Of a stretch of DNA of 64,000 bases, positions 25,101 through 34,302 are shown piece by piece (positions within the stretch are counted from its first letter, which is position 1; the number at the start of each line of letters is the position of its first letter). Location: the NCBI RefSeq assembly GCF_963422335.1, contig NZ_OY729424.1:930001-994000 (forward strand), in the 5' to 3' direction. The translations under genes and the position numbers were made by a program. The notes beneath the pieces were generated by a model. The model was given only the letters and a program-made list of their open reading frames with translations, did not search any database and was not told where the DNA came from. Source of the stretch: an uncultured Roseateles sp. (GTDB lineage Bacteria; Pseudomonadota; Gammaproteobacteria; Burkholderiales; Burkholderiaceae_C).

Positions 25101-28100
25101 ATGAACAGCTTCGCCCTGCCTACCGAGCGTACCCGCCTGCCTTTTCCCTACCGCGATGAGCAGGCGGTGCTGCAAGAGTTGATCAGCAGCCTGGGTGAGG
25201 GCCTGGCCTGGACTACGGTGATAGACACCGCCGGCCCCTGGGTCGAGGCGGTGCGCGCCAACCCGGCGCCGTTCTGGGCCATGGAGTCGCTGCTGCGCGA
25301 GTACCCGATCACCAGTGCCGAGGGCCTGGCGCTGATGCGCCTGGCCGAAGCGTTGCTGCGCGTGCCCGATGCGCCCACCGCCATCGCGCTGACCGCCGAT
25401 CAGCTGGGCCGCGCCCAATTTGATGGCGCCTCGGACGGCCCGCACAAGATGCTGGCCAGCCTGTCGGCCTCGGCGATCTCGCTGTCCAAGAAGTTCCTGC
25501 CCGACTCTGATGGCGATGGCGGCCTGTTCACCCGGCTGGGTGCGCAGACGGTGGTGGCTGCCACCGTGCGGGCGATCCAGCTGCTGGGTCGTCAGTTCGT
25601 GCTGGGCCGCAGCATCCAGGAGGCGATGCGCGAGGCGGCCGACCAGCGCCGGGCCCAGCCCATGCTGCGCTTCAGCTACGACATGCTGGGCGAGGGCGCC
25701 CGCACCGAGCGCGACGCCCAGCGCTACCAGGACTCCTACATCGCGGCCATCAAGGCCATCGCCGCCGGCAGCAAGGCCGAGGCGCCCGAGACGGCCGACG
25801 GCATCTCGATCAAGCTCAGCGCGCTGTTCTCCCGCTACGAGGTGCTGCAGCGTGAGCGGGTGTTCGCCGAGCTGCTGCCCCGCGTCTGGCAACTGATCGA
25901 GCTGGCGGCCAATGCCAATATCAATCTGACCATAGACGCCGAGGAGGTCGACCGGCTGGAGCTGTCGCTGGACGTGCTGGACACCCTGGCCGAGCAGATC
26001 GCCAAGACCTACCCGCAGTGGCGCGGCTTCGGTCTGGCCGTGCAGGCCTATCAGACCCGCGCGCTGGCCGTCATCCACGAGGTGGCCGCTATCGCCCGCA
26101 AGCACGGCCTGCGCTTCATGGTGCGCCTGGTCAAGGGCGCCTACTGGGACGGTGAGATCAAGCGGGCCCAGGAGCTGGGCCTCGAAGCCTATCCGGTGTT
26201 CACGCACAAGCAGCACACCGATGTGTCCTACCTGGCCTGTGCCAAGGCGCTGATTGAACATGCCGATGTGATCTTCCCGCAGTTCGCCAGCCACAACGCC
26301 GGCACGATTGCGGCCATCGTCCTGATGGCGCGCCAGGCTGGCGCCAAGTTCGAGATGCAGCGCCTTCACGGCATGGGCGAGGGCGTTTACCGCGAAGTGC
26401 TGAAAGACGGTTCCATTCCCTGCCGCGTCTATGCCCCGGTCGGCGAGCACCGCGACCTGCTGGCCTATCTGGTGCGCCGCCTGCTGGAGAACGGCGCCAA
26501 CTCGTCCTTCGTCCATCAGCTGGCCGATGTCAATGTGCAGGTGCCCGAGCTGCTGGGCTCGCCTATCACCCTGGTGCAGGCCACCGGTGCATTGCCGATG
26601 CCGGTCGATCTGTACCGAGACGCGCAGGGCCGCGGCCGGGCCAACTCCACCGGCGCCGATCTGACCGCACCCGCTCAGCGCGAGCCGCTGCGCCTGGCGC
26701 TGGAGCAGCACCCGGTCCTGCCGGTGCCCGAGGCCACGGCCTTCGACGTCGATGCCACGATGGCCCGGTTGCAGGCCGGCTTTGCCGGCTGGAACGCGCT
26801 GGCCGTCAGCGAGCGCGCCGCCATCCTGCGCCGCGCCGCCGACACGCTCGATGCCCGCCTGGCCGAGTTCTGCGCCTTGCTGGTCAAGGAAGCGCACAAG
26901 ACGCAAGCCGATTGCGTGGCCGAGGTGCGCGAGGCGGTCGACTTTCTGCGCTACTACGCCGACCAGGCCGAGCTGGAGGCTCCGCGCATACAGGGCCGCG
27001 GCGTGTTCGTCTGCATCAGCCCCTGGAACTTCCCGCTGGCGATCTTTGCCGGCCAGGTCGTCGCCGCACTCGTCACCGGCAACACGGTGGCCGCCAAGCC
27101 GGCCGAGCAGACGCCCTTTGTGGCGCTGAAGATGGTCGAGCTGCTGCAGCAATGCGGCGTGCCCGCCGACGCGCTGGCCCTGCTGCACGGCCCCGGCGAA
27201 ACGGTGGGCGCCGGCCTGGTGGCCGATGCGCGCACCGCCGGCGTCTGCTTCACCGGCTCCACCGCGGTGGCCCACATCATCAACCGCACCCTGGCGGCCA
27301 AGAAGGGCGCCGTCGTGCCGCTGATCGCCGAGACCGGCGGCATCAATGCGATGGTGGTCGATTCGACCGCGCTGCCCGAGCAGGTGGTCGATGCCGTCGT
27401 GCAATCGGCCTTCCGCTCGGCCGGCCAGCGCTGCTCGGCGCTGCGCCTGCTGTGCGTGCACGAGAGCATTGCCGATGGCCTGATCGAGATGCTGCGCGGC
27501 GCGCTGCAGGAGCTTTGGGTGGGCAACCCGGCCGAGCTGGCCACCGATGTGGGTCCGGTCATCGACGACGAGGCCTATCAAGGCATCACCGCCCAGGTCG
27601 AGCGGCTGAAGCGCGAGGCCCGACTGATTGCCGAGGGCACCATCCACGACGCCGTGCCGCGCCTGGTCAAGCCGGTGGCCTTCGAGATAGCCAAGATCTC
27701 CGACCTCGGCCAGGAGATCTTCGGCCCGGTGCTGCATGTGCTGCGCTGGGGCGGCGAGGCCGACACGGTGATCGAACAGATCAACGCCCTGGGCTATGGC
27801 CTGACCCTGGGCATACAGACCCGCATCGACAGCCGCGCGCTGCGCCTGGCCGCCAAGGCCCAGGTCGGCAATGTGTACGTCAATCGCAACATCATCGGCG
27901 CGGTGGTCGGTGTGCAGCCCTTCGGCGGCGAAGGCATGTCGGGCACCGGCCCCAAGGCCGGCGGCCCGCACTATCTGCACCGCTTCTGCGCCGAGCCGGC
28001 ACCGAGTACGCAGGCGATGAGCGGCCTGATCTCTGGCGTGGCCGCCCCCGCCGATCTGAACGGGCGCCTGGCTGCGCTGCAGACGGCGCAGGCCGCCTGG

Positions 28101-28697
28101 GCCGAGGTCGAGCTGGCCCAGCGCGTGGCCGTGCTGGAGCGCACCGCCGAGGCGCTGGAGCCGGGCGCTGCCGCCGTGGTGCGGGCCCATGCCTTGCAGG
28201 CCCGCCACGGCCTGGCGCCGCTGGCCCTACCCGGTCCCACCGGCGAAAGCAATGAGCTGCGCCTGCATGGGCGCGGCGTGATCGCCGTGCTCAGCGATGG
28301 CGCCGATGTCGCTCAGCTGGCCGCCGCCCTGGCCGGCGCCCTGGTGGCCGGCAATAGCGTGGCTCTGCTGGGCAATGGCCGCTGCGAGACCCTGCGCCAG
28401 CAGTTCGTTGCCGCCGGCCTGCCGGCCGCGGCCCTGGCCGTCTTGCCGGTCGATGCTGCAGGCGCACTGCTGGGCGCACCGGCACTGGCCGGTGTCTGCG
28501 TCGCCGCCAACGATGTGGGCCTGGCCCGCACCGTGCTGCGCCGCCTGGCCCAGCGCAGCGGCGCCATCCTGCCGCTGATCAGCGCCGCCGAGGCCGCCAA
28601 TCCGCGTCAGCAATACCGCTTTGCGGCCGAGCAGACCCTGACCATCAACACCGCGGCGGCGGGGGGCAACGCGGCGCTGCTGGCGGGGACGCATTGA
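25101..28697 (+). CDS. putA: Bifunctional proline dehydrogenase / P5C dehydrogenase
   Basis: This is a 1198-residue enzyme that oxidises proline to glutamate with FAD and NAD. The N-terminal ribbon-helix-helix DNA-binding domain of trifunctional PutA is absent. The proline dehydrogenase barrel covers about 80-480 (RLVKGAYWDGEIKRAQ, YAPVGEHRDLLAYLVRRLLENG). The aldehyde dehydrogenase domain covers about 540-980, with WNFPLAIFAGQV, the Glu in ETGGINAMVVD and the nucleophile Cys in SAGQRCSALRL. A further 200 or so residues form a degenerate aldehyde-dehydrogenase-like tail, as in long type-B PutAs. Regulation is presumably by the divergent Lrp-type protein. Confidence 0.96.
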   Translation: MNSFALPTERTRLPFPYRDEQAVLQELISSLGEGLAWTTVIDTAGPWVEAVRANPAPFWAMESLLREYPITSAEGLALMRLAEALLRVPDAPTAIALTADQLGRAQFDGASDGPHKMLASLSASAISLSKKFLPDSDGDGGLFTRLGAQTVVAATVRAIQLLGRQFVLGRSIQEAMREAADQRRAQPMLRFSYDMLGEGARTERDAQRYQDSYIAAIKAIAAGSKAEAPETADGISIKLSALFSRYEVLQRERVFAELLPRVWQLIELAANANINLTIDAEEVDRLELSLDVLDTLAEQIAKTYPQWRGFGLAVQAYQTRALAVIHEVAAIARKHGLRFMVRLVKGAYWDGEIKRAQELGLEAYPVFTHKQHTDVSYLACAKALIEHADVIFPQFASHNAGTIAAIVLMARQAGAKFEMQRLHGMGEGVYREVLKDGSIPCRVYAPVGEHRDLLAYLVRRLLENGANSSFVHQLADVNVQVPELLGSPITLVQATGALPMPVDLYRDAQGRGRANSTGADLTAPAQREPLRLALEQHPVLPVPEATAFDVDATMARLQAGFAGWNALAVSERAAILRRAADTLDARLAEFCALLVKEAHKTQADCVAEVREAVDFLRYYADQAELEAPRIQGRGVFVCISPWNFPLAIFAGQVVAALVTGNTVAAKPAEQTPFVALKMVELLQQCGVPADALALLHGPGETVGAGLVADARTAGVCFTGSTAVAHIINRTLAAKKGAVVPLIAETGGINAMVVDSTALPEQVVDAVVQSAFRSAGQRCSALRLLCVHESIADGLIEMLRGALQELWVGNPAELATDVGPVIDDEAYQGITAQVERLKREARLIAEGTIHDAVPRLVKPVAFEIAKISDLGQEIFGPVLHVLRWGGEADTVIEQINALGYGLTLGIQTRIDSRALRLAAKAQVGNVYVNRNIIGAVVGVQPFGGEGMSGTGPKAGGPHYLHRFCAEPAPSTQAMSGLISGVAAPADLNGRLAALQTAQAAWAEVELAQRVAVLERTAEALEPGAAAVVRAHALQARHGLAPLALPGPTGESNELRLHGRGVIAVLSDGADVAQLAAALAGALVAGNSVALLGNGRCETLRQQFVAAGLPAAALAVLPVDAAGALLGAPALAGVCVAANDVGLARTVLRRLAQRSGAILPLISAAEAANPRQQYRFAAEQTLTINTAAAGGNAALLAGTH

Positions 28698-28700
28698 GGC

Positions 28701-28720
28701 TGTAGCACATTGGTGCTACA
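28701..28720. promoter_or_regulatory. Perfect inverted repeat, operator of the toxin-antitoxin pair
   Basis: TGTAGCAC (28701-28708) and GTGCTACA (28713-28720) form a perfect 8-bp inverted repeat with a 4-base spacer, 28 bases upstream of the antitoxin start. Ribbon-helix-helix antitoxins normally repress their own promoter at such palindromes. Confidence 0.75.
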
Positions 28721-28747
28721 TTGGGTGCTCAAATCCCGAGGTGCACC

Positions 28748-29026
28748 ATGTCCACCACCACGATACGCATCGAAGAAGAGTTGAAGGCCCGCATCGGCTT
28801 TGCCGCTGAACGCGCCGGCAAGACGGCGCACGCCTTCATCCTCGACGCCATCGCCCAGACGGTCGAACAGGCCGAGCGCGAGGCCGATTTCCACCAAGCC
28901 GCTGATCAACGCTGGGAGGAGATCCTGGCTGGCGGCAAGACGCTGTCCTGGGACGACACGCGGGCCTATCTGGAAGCCCGCGCCGCCGGCCAGACTGCGC
29001 AACGGCCTCGGTCAAGCAAGCGCTGA
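28748..29026 (+). CDS. Ribbon-helix-helix antitoxin
   Basis: This is a 92-residue antitoxin. The N-terminus (TTTIRIEEELKARIGFAAE, then GKTAHAFILDAI) is a ribbon-helix-helix DNA-binding domain of the CopG/RelB/ParD type. The C-terminal half (DQRWEEILAGGKTLSWDD) should wrap the toxin. It is followed 7 bases later by the toxin gene and preceded by a perfect palindromic operator. Cytoplasmic; autoregulation is inferred from family behaviour. Confidence 0.9.
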   Translation: MSTTTIRIEEELKARIGFAAERAGKTAHAFILDAIAQTVEQAEREADFHQAADQRWEEILAGGKTLSWDDTRAYLEARAAGQTAQRPRSSKR

Positions 29027-29033
29027 GCTTGTG

Positions 29034-29333
29034 ATGGCTCGCATCGAACTCGCCCCAGCGATCCTGGACGACTTCGACCGCATCTTCGACCACCACGCCC
29101 AGCACGATCCCGCCACCGGCACTGCCCGCATCCAAGAGATCGTGCAGGCCCTGCAGATCCTCGCGACCAGCCCACTGATCGGCCGCCCGGTGCGGGGCGG
29201 CATGCGCGAACTGGTGATAGGCCGTGCCGCGCATGGCTATGTGGCGCTGTACCGCCATGTGCCGGAGACCGACGCAGTGTTCGTGCTGGCCCTGCGCAGC
29301 CAGCGCGAAGCCGGTTATCGGCACGGCACCTGA
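29034..29333 (+). CDS. RelE/ParE-family toxin
   Basis: This is a 99-residue toxin of the RelE/ParE superfamily. Features are the N-terminal helix pair (ILDDFDRIFDHH, ARIQEIVQALQILATSPLIG), the strand RELVIGRAAHGYVALYRH and the C-terminal strand FVLALRSQREAGY. ParE-like members poison gyrase and RelE-like members cleave ribosome-bound mRNA. The family cannot be split with confidence from sequence alone. A GTG lies directly before the ATG at 29034. Confidence 0.9.
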   Translation: MARIELAPAILDDFDRIFDHHAQHDPATGTARIQEIVQALQILATSPLIGRPVRGGMRELVIGRAAHGYVALYRHVPETDAVFVLALRSQREAGYRHGT

Positions 29334-29338
29334 GGGCC

Positions 29339-30025
29339 CTACAACCAGGAGCTGATCTGCTCCAGCGGCTTCTTGATGCCGCCGTGCACCGGCACCTGGC
29401 AGCCCGGCTTCGGATGGCCGACGACCAGCAGGATGACCGGCTTCTCGTTGTCCGGGCGGCCGCAGATGCGGTTCAGAAAGCCCATCGGGCTGGGCGTGTG
29501 CGTGAGGCTGGCCAGGCCCGCCTCATGCAGCGCGCCGATCAGGAAGCCGGTGGCAATGCCCACCGATTCGGGTACGTAGTAGTGGCTGAAGCGCTCGCCG
29601 CTCGCATCGATGCCGTATTTCTGCGCAAAGATGCAGATCAGCAGCGGCGCCTCCTCCAGAAAGGGCTTGTTCGCATCGGTGCCCAGCGGCGCCAGCGCGC
29701 GCAGCCACTCCTCGGGGGCGCGGCCGGCGTAGAAGGCGCGTTCTTCCTCCTCGGCCGCGGCGCGGATTTCCTGCTTGCGGGCCGGGTCGGTGATGACGGC
29801 AAAGTGCCAGGGCTGCTGGTTGGCGCCCGAGGGCGCGGTGCCGGCGGCGAGCAGGCACTGCTCGATCACGGCGCGGTCCACCGGCCGGCTGTCGAAGTCG
29901 CGCACGGTGCGGCGGCGCAGCAGGCTCTGGTAGCGTGCGGTGGCGTGCTCCAGCATTTGAGCCGGTGTCAGCTCTTGATGATGCGGCAGCGCCTCCATCA
30001 CGGGCGGGGCGAAGATTGTCGGCAT
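29339..30025 (-). CDS. Nitroreductase-family flavoprotein
   Basis: This is a 228-residue FMN-dependent oxidoreductase. It shows RRRTVRDFDSRPVDRAVIEQ near the N-terminus and GTAPSGANQQPWHFAVI, which binds the FMN phosphate and ring. The C-terminal GRPDNEKPVILLVVGHPKPG is typical of the BluB/iodotyrosine-deiodinase-like branch. The start at 30025 has GGGAGA upstream and replaces a longer frame at 30094. It ends next to the convergent toxin gene and is divergent from proC. The substrate is unknown. Confidence 0.9.
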   Translation of the reverse strand: MPTIFAPPVMEALPHHQELTPAQMLEHATARYQSLLRRRTVRDFDSRPVDRAVIEQCLLAAGTAPSGANQQPWHFAVITDPARKQEIRAAAEEEERAFYAGRAPEEWLRALAPLGTDANKPFLEEAPLLICIFAQKYGIDASGERFSHYYVPESVGIATGFLIGALHEAGLASLTHTPSPMGFLNRICGRPDNEKPVILLVVGHPKPGCQVPVHGGIKKPLEQISSWL

Positions 30026-30169
30026 TTGCTGTCTCCCTGACAGGTGGAATTGACGGTGAAAGCGGTCTTGGCCGCGATTTCTGGGCGCCAGCATAGCGCT
30101 CGACGCGAGATATTCGCATCCGCAGTGCCCCTAAACTTGTCGACTCCCTCAAGCGTGGATCTCGGCGAT

Positions 30170-30982
30170 ATGAACACCTGCATTGCATTCATCGGCGGCG
30201 GCAATATGGCCAGCGCCATCATCGGTGGCCTGCTGAAATCGGGCCACGCCGCCGCCGATCTGCTGGTGGTCGAGCCGTTCGAGGCGCAACGGGCCAAGCT
30301 GGCGGCCGATTTCGGCCTGCAGCCGCTGGCCGCCGCCGACGCCTCGCTCGAGCGCGCCGGCCTGGTGCTGTGGGCCGTCAAGCCGCAGCTGTTCGGCGAG
30401 GCGGCACTGCCCTGCCGGCCCCATGTGCAGCAGGCGCTGCAGCTGTCGGTGATGGCCGGCATTCGCAGCGAGGCGCTGGTGGCCGCCACCGGCGCGCAGC
30501 GCGTGGTGCGCAGCATGCCCAACACGCCGGCGCTGATCGGCCAGGGCATTGCCGGCCTGTTCGCCCGCCCCGAAGTCACCGTGGCCGACCGTGCCTTGGT
30601 CGAGCAGGTGTTGCGGCCCACCGGCACGACGCTGTGGGTGGACCGCGAGTCCGATCTGGACGCGGTGACGGCGCTGTCGGGTTCCGGCCCGGCCTACTTC
30701 TTCTACATCGTCGAGGCGATGATGGCCGCCGCCGTCGAGATGGGGCTGACTGCCGAGCAGGGCCGCCAGCTGGCCCTGGCCACCTGCGCCGGTGCGGCTG
30801 CGCTGGCACTGCAGTCCGATGAGTCGCCGGCGACCCTGCGCGAGCGGGTCACCTCCAAGGGCGGCACCACCTACGCGGCGCTGAGCAGCCTGCAGGCCGA
30901 CGGTGTCGGCGCCGCGGTGCAACGCGCGGTGCTGGCCGCCCAAAAGCGTGCCCGCGAGCTGGGCGACGAGTTCGGCAGCTAG
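30170..30982 (+). CDS. proC: Pyrroline-5-carboxylate reductase
   Basis: This is a 270-residue enzyme making the last step of proline synthesis (P5C to proline with NADPH). An N-terminal Rossmann motif, IAFIGGGNMASAIIGGL, is followed by MPNTPALIGQG and the C-terminal signature LRERVTSKGGTTYAAL. The start at 30170 gives the normal ProC length. It lies within 5 kb of putA, so synthesis and breakdown of proline are neighbours here. It is probably co-transcribed with the chorismate lyase gene 15 bases downstream. Confidence 0.96.
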   Translation: MNTCIAFIGGGNMASAIIGGLLKSGHAAADLLVVEPFEAQRAKLAADFGLQPLAAADASLERAGLVLWAVKPQLFGEAALPCRPHVQQALQLSVMAGIRSEALVAATGAQRVVRSMPNTPALIGQGIAGLFARPEVTVADRALVEQVLRPTGTTLWVDRESDLDAVTALSGSGPAYFFYIVEAMMAAAVEMGLTAEQGRQLALATCAGAAALALQSDESPATLRERVTSKGGTTYAALSSLQADGVGAAVQRAVLAAQKRARELGDEFGS

Positions 30983-30997
30983 GAGGGTGCCTCCAGC

Positions 30998-31555
30998 ATG
31001 GGAATAGCAAGCCGGAACGGCCTGCGCGACTGGCTGCGCGCGCCCGGCTCGCTGAGCCGGCGCCTGGCGCGCCTGGGCCAGCGCTTCGAGGTCGAGGTGC
31101 TGAGCCAGCGCACCCAGCCCTTGCGCACCCACGAGCGCCTGGCCCTGGGCCTGCCGCGGCGCGGCTGCACGCTGGTGCGCGAGGTGCTGCTGCGCGTCGA
31201 TGGCGTGCCCCTGGTCTGGGCACGCTCGGCCCTGCACAAATCCGCGCTGGCCGGCCCCTGGCGCGCGGTCAAGGGGCTGGGGCCCCAGCCGCTGGCGAAC
31301 CTGCTTTACGCGGACCGTCGCGTCGTGCGCAGCGAGCTGCGGCCGCGTCGCCTGGCCCGCCACGGCCACACGCGCCGCCACCTGCAGCGCCAGTGGCTGG
31401 CCGCCACCGGCAGTGCGCCTTCCGCACAGATGCTGTGGTCACGCAACTCGGTGTTTCACCGCTGCGGCGCGCAGTTACGGGTGATGGAGGTGTTTGTGCC
31501 GGTACTGGCGGGCAGGCCCGTCCGCCATTCGGCCCATGGGTGGCGCCCGGGCTGA
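30998..31555 (+). CDS. ubiC: Chorismate lyase
   Basis: This is a 185-residue enzyme that converts chorismate to 4-hydroxybenzoate and pyruvate, the entry to ubiquinone synthesis. Family-typical segments are GQRFEVEVLSQRTQPLRTHE, CTLVREVLLRVDGVPLVWAR and GPQPLANLLYAD. The C-terminal tail is longer than in E. coli UbiC. Its pathway partner ubiA lies about 7 kb downstream on the other strand rather than adjacent. Confidence 0.9.
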   Translation: MGIASRNGLRDWLRAPGSLSRRLARLGQRFEVEVLSQRTQPLRTHERLALGLPRRGCTLVREVLLRVDGVPLVWARSALHKSALAGPWRAVKGLGPQPLANLLYADRRVVRSELRPRRLARHGHTRRHLQRQWLAATGSAPSAQMLWSRNSVFHRCGAQLRVMEVFVPVLAGRPVRHSAHGWRPG

Positions 31556-31638
31556 GTGCTTGCCTGTCACAGACGATTCAGACACTGGCCTCCCATCGTC
31601 GGCGCCGCGGGCGCTGACCCACACATTGGAGGAATACC

Positions 31639-33081
31639 ATGAATCAACGAGTTCGTTCGTCGCCCCGTCTGCTGTCATCCCGCACACGCCTCGCCGCCGC
31701 GGCCCTGCTGGCCCTGTCCGGTGCGTCCGTGCAGGCCGCTGGCCTGGCCCATCAACTGAGCGGCTGGGCCGCATTGCCCGACACCGCCCGCTGGGCCGGC
31801 CCGACCACCGGCCAGTTCGCCGGCAGCGATCTGGGCATACCCACGCCCTTTGTCGACAGTCAGATCATCCCGGGCTTCTCGGCCCTGTTGAAGAACGCCG
31901 ACGGCAGCTGGACCGCGATGCCCGATAACGGCTTCGGCACCAAGGGCAATTCCGGCGACTTCCTGATCGGCATCTACAACGCCAGCATCAACTTCCGCAC
32001 CGTCGGCAACGGCAGCTCGATTCCCGGCAATGTCACGCTGAACAGCCGCATCAACTTCAATGATGCCAATGGCCTGCTGCGTGACGGCAAGGGCGTGGAC
32101 CTGAAGATCACCGCCGATTTCGCCAACTATCAAACGGTGTCGGGCAACAACCTGGTCGACAGCGGCAAGCCGGTGGACGCGCGCATCCGCAATGGCCGCC
32201 TGCTGACGGGCTTCGACTTCGACGTCGAATCCATCGCCCGCGCCAAGGACGGCAGCTACTTTGTGGGTGAGGAGTTCGGCCCCTACATCCTGCACTTCGA
32301 CCGCCATGGCACGCTGATGAGCGACCCGGTGGCCCACCCCTTTCTGCGCAGCCCCGCCAATCCCGAGGTGATGAACAACGGCGCCACGGTGACCTCGCGC
32401 AGCAGCCGCGGCTTCGAAAGCCTGGCCTTCAATGCCGACCAGAGCCGCCTGTACGCCGTGCCCGAATCGGCACCCACGGTGGACGCGCTGCGCCCGGTCG
32501 CCGGGGATGAGCGCTATCTGAACTTCTTCGAGTTCGATCCCGCCGCCATGGCCTACACCGGCAACAATCTGGTCTATCGCAAGGACGGCCCGGCCAGTGG
32601 CAACCAGATCGTGATCGGCGACATGACCCATGTCGGTGGCAGCAAGTTCGTGCTGATCGAGCGCGACAGCCTGTTCGGTGCCGCCTCCGAAGTGAAACGC
32701 CTCTACCTGGTCGACCTGAACGAGAAGGACGCCAACGGCGTGCTGAAGAAGACGCTGCTGGTCGACCTGCTGGACATCTCCGACCCGCGCGGCATCGGCG
32801 GCTCGCTGGCCGGGGTGAAGCCCGGCAAGTTCAACATGCCCTTCGACTCGATCGAGAGCGTCGTGGTGCTCGACAACCACAGCCTGGCCGTGGCCATCGA
32901 CACCAACTACCCGGACGAAGATGGCCGCATTCCCGGCAAGCCGGACAACACCGAGGTGATCACGATCCGCTTCGACGATGCGCTGTTCAATGTCACGCCG
33001 GTGCCCGAACCGGCCTCCGTCGCGCTGATGCTGGGCGGGCTGGGCCTGCTCGTGGCGCGGACGCGGCGCCGGCAGCGCTGA
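31639..33081 (+). CDS. Exported esterase-like phytase-family protein with PEP-CTERM sorting signal
   Basis: This is a 480-residue secreted protein. It has an N-terminal signal peptide (about 1-34, ending VQAAG) and a central domain of the 'esterase-like activity of phytase' family, with repeated beta-propeller-like segments such as FDFDVESIARAKDGSYFVGE and SRGFESLAFNADQSRLYAV. The C-terminal tripartite PEP-CTERM signal is VPEPASVALML, a hydrophobic stretch and the basic end RTRRRQR. Exosortase should process this tail for surface sorting, often linked to exopolysaccharide. GGAGG precedes the start. The substrate is not evident. Confidence 0.9.
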   Translation: MNQRVRSSPRLLSSRTRLAAAALLALSGASVQAAGLAHQLSGWAALPDTARWAGPTTGQFAGSDLGIPTPFVDSQIIPGFSALLKNADGSWTAMPDNGFGTKGNSGDFLIGIYNASINFRTVGNGSSIPGNVTLNSRINFNDANGLLRDGKGVDLKITADFANYQTVSGNNLVDSGKPVDARIRNGRLLTGFDFDVESIARAKDGSYFVGEEFGPYILHFDRHGTLMSDPVAHPFLRSPANPEVMNNGATVTSRSSRGFESLAFNADQSRLYAVPESAPTVDALRPVAGDERYLNFFEFDPAAMAYTGNNLVYRKDGPASGNQIVIGDMTHVGGSKFVLIERDSLFGAASEVKRLYLVDLNEKDANGVLKKTLLVDLLDISDPRGIGGSLAGVKPGKFNMPFDSIESVVVLDNHSLAVAIDTNYPDEDGRIPGKPDNTEVITIRFDDALFNVTPVPEPASVALMLGGLGLLVARTRRRQR

Positions 33082-33120
33082 GCCAAGGCCGGCCCGGGGG
33101 CAGGGCGGTCAGCGGCGATT

Positions 33121-34302
33121 ATGCTGACCGCCATGCCTACACCTGCACCCTTGCTTGTCACGCCCGACACCGCTGCGCGCCGCTGGCTGCGCGCCTGGTG
33201 GCCGGCACCCCAGGCGGTCAACGCGCGCGAGCGGCTGCGCGTGGTGGTGGGCGCCGGCCTGGGCCTGCTGCTGACCGCGCTGCTCTGCCAGTGGTGGGCC
33301 AGGCACTCGCCCGGCCTGCCCTGGCTGGTGGCGCCGCTGGGAGCCAGCGCGGTGCTGGTGTTCGGCCTGCCGGCCAGCCCGCTGGCCCAGCCCTGGGCGG
33401 TGCTGGCGGGCAACACCCTGTCGGCCCTGGTGGGCATTGCCTGTGTGCACGGTCTGGGCCCCTCGGCACCGGCCGCCGCGGCCGCTGTAGCGCTGGCCAT
33501 AGGCCTGATGTTCCTGCTGCGCTGCCTGCATCCGCCGGGGGGCGCGGCTGCGCTGCTGATGGTCATGGGCGGGGTCGGCGACTGGCAGTTCGCGCTGTTT
33601 CCGGTCGGCCTCAACTCTCTGCTGCTGGTGCTGGCCGGCGTGGCCTACAACACACTCACCGGTCGGCACTACCCGCACGGCCAGCGGGCGGCGCCGGCGG
33701 CCGGACCGGCCGGCCAACGCTTCGGCGAGGCCGAGCTGGATGCCGTGCTGGCCCGCTACAACCAGGTGCTGGACCTGCCGCGCGACGATCTGCAGTCGCT
33801 GCTGCACGAGGCCGAGCTGCTGGCCTACAAGCGCCGCCTGGGTGAGCTGCGCTGCGCGGATATCATGTCGCGCGAGCTGAAAACGGTGCAGTTCGGCACA
33901 CCGCTGCAGGAGGCCTGGGCGCTGCTGCGCCAGCACCGCATCAAGGCCCTGCCGGTGGTCGATGGCGTCGGGCGCGTGATCGGCGTCATCACCCTGGCCG
34001 ACTTCATGCGCGAGGCCGAGCTGGACCTGCACGAAGGTTTTGCCGCCAAGCTGCGGCAGCTGATACGCACCACGCCGACCAGCCATTCCAGCAAGGCCGA
34101 GGTGGTGGGGCAGATCATGACCCGCCAGGTCCGCGTGGCCAGCGCCGATCGCCCGATCGCCGCGCTGGTGCCGTTGTTCTCCGACACCGGCCACCACCAC
34201 ATACCGATCGTCGGCGAGCAGGCGCGGCTGGTGGGCATCATCACGCAGTCGGATCTGGTGGCCGCGCTGGCGCGGGCCGACGCCACGGAGCAACTTGCAT
34301 GA
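33121..34302 (+). CDS. HPP-family membrane protein with CBS domain pair
   Basis: This is a 393-residue protein. The N-terminal half is an HPP integral membrane domain with four or five segments and the name motif LHPPGGAAALLMV. A short helical linker follows, then two CBS domains (about 245-385; HRIKALPVVDGVGRVIGVIT and HHHIPIVGEQARLVGIITQSD), which usually sense adenosine nucleotides. In cyanobacteria HPP proteins can transport nitrite; that role is not shown for this CBS-fused form. An in-frame ATG at 33133 is an alternative start. Its stop overlaps the next start in ATGA. Confidence 0.88.
   Translation: MLTAMPTPAPLLVTPDTAARRWLRAWWPAPQAVNARERLRVVVGAGLGLLLTALLCQWWARHSPGLPWLVAPLGASAVLVFGLPASPLAQPWAVLAGNTLSALVGIACVHGLGPSAPAAAAAVALAIGLMFLLRCLHPPGGAAALLMVMGGVGDWQFALFPVGLNSLLLVLAGVAYNTLTGRHYPHGQRAAPAAGPAGQRFGEAELDAVLARYNQVLDLPRDDLQSLLHEAELLAYKRRLGELRCADIMSRELKTVQFGTPLQEAWALLRQHRIKALPVVDGVGRVIGVITLADFMREAELDLHEGFAAKLRQLIRTTPTSHSSKAEVVGQIMTRQVRVASADRPIAALVPLFSDTGHHHIPIVGEQARLVGIITQSDLVAALARADATEQLA

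Noticed and set aside
25080..28208. 1042-codon minus-strand open frame opposite putA
   Set aside because: The translation is His/Gln/Gly-rich and has no motif; PutA on the other strand is certain.
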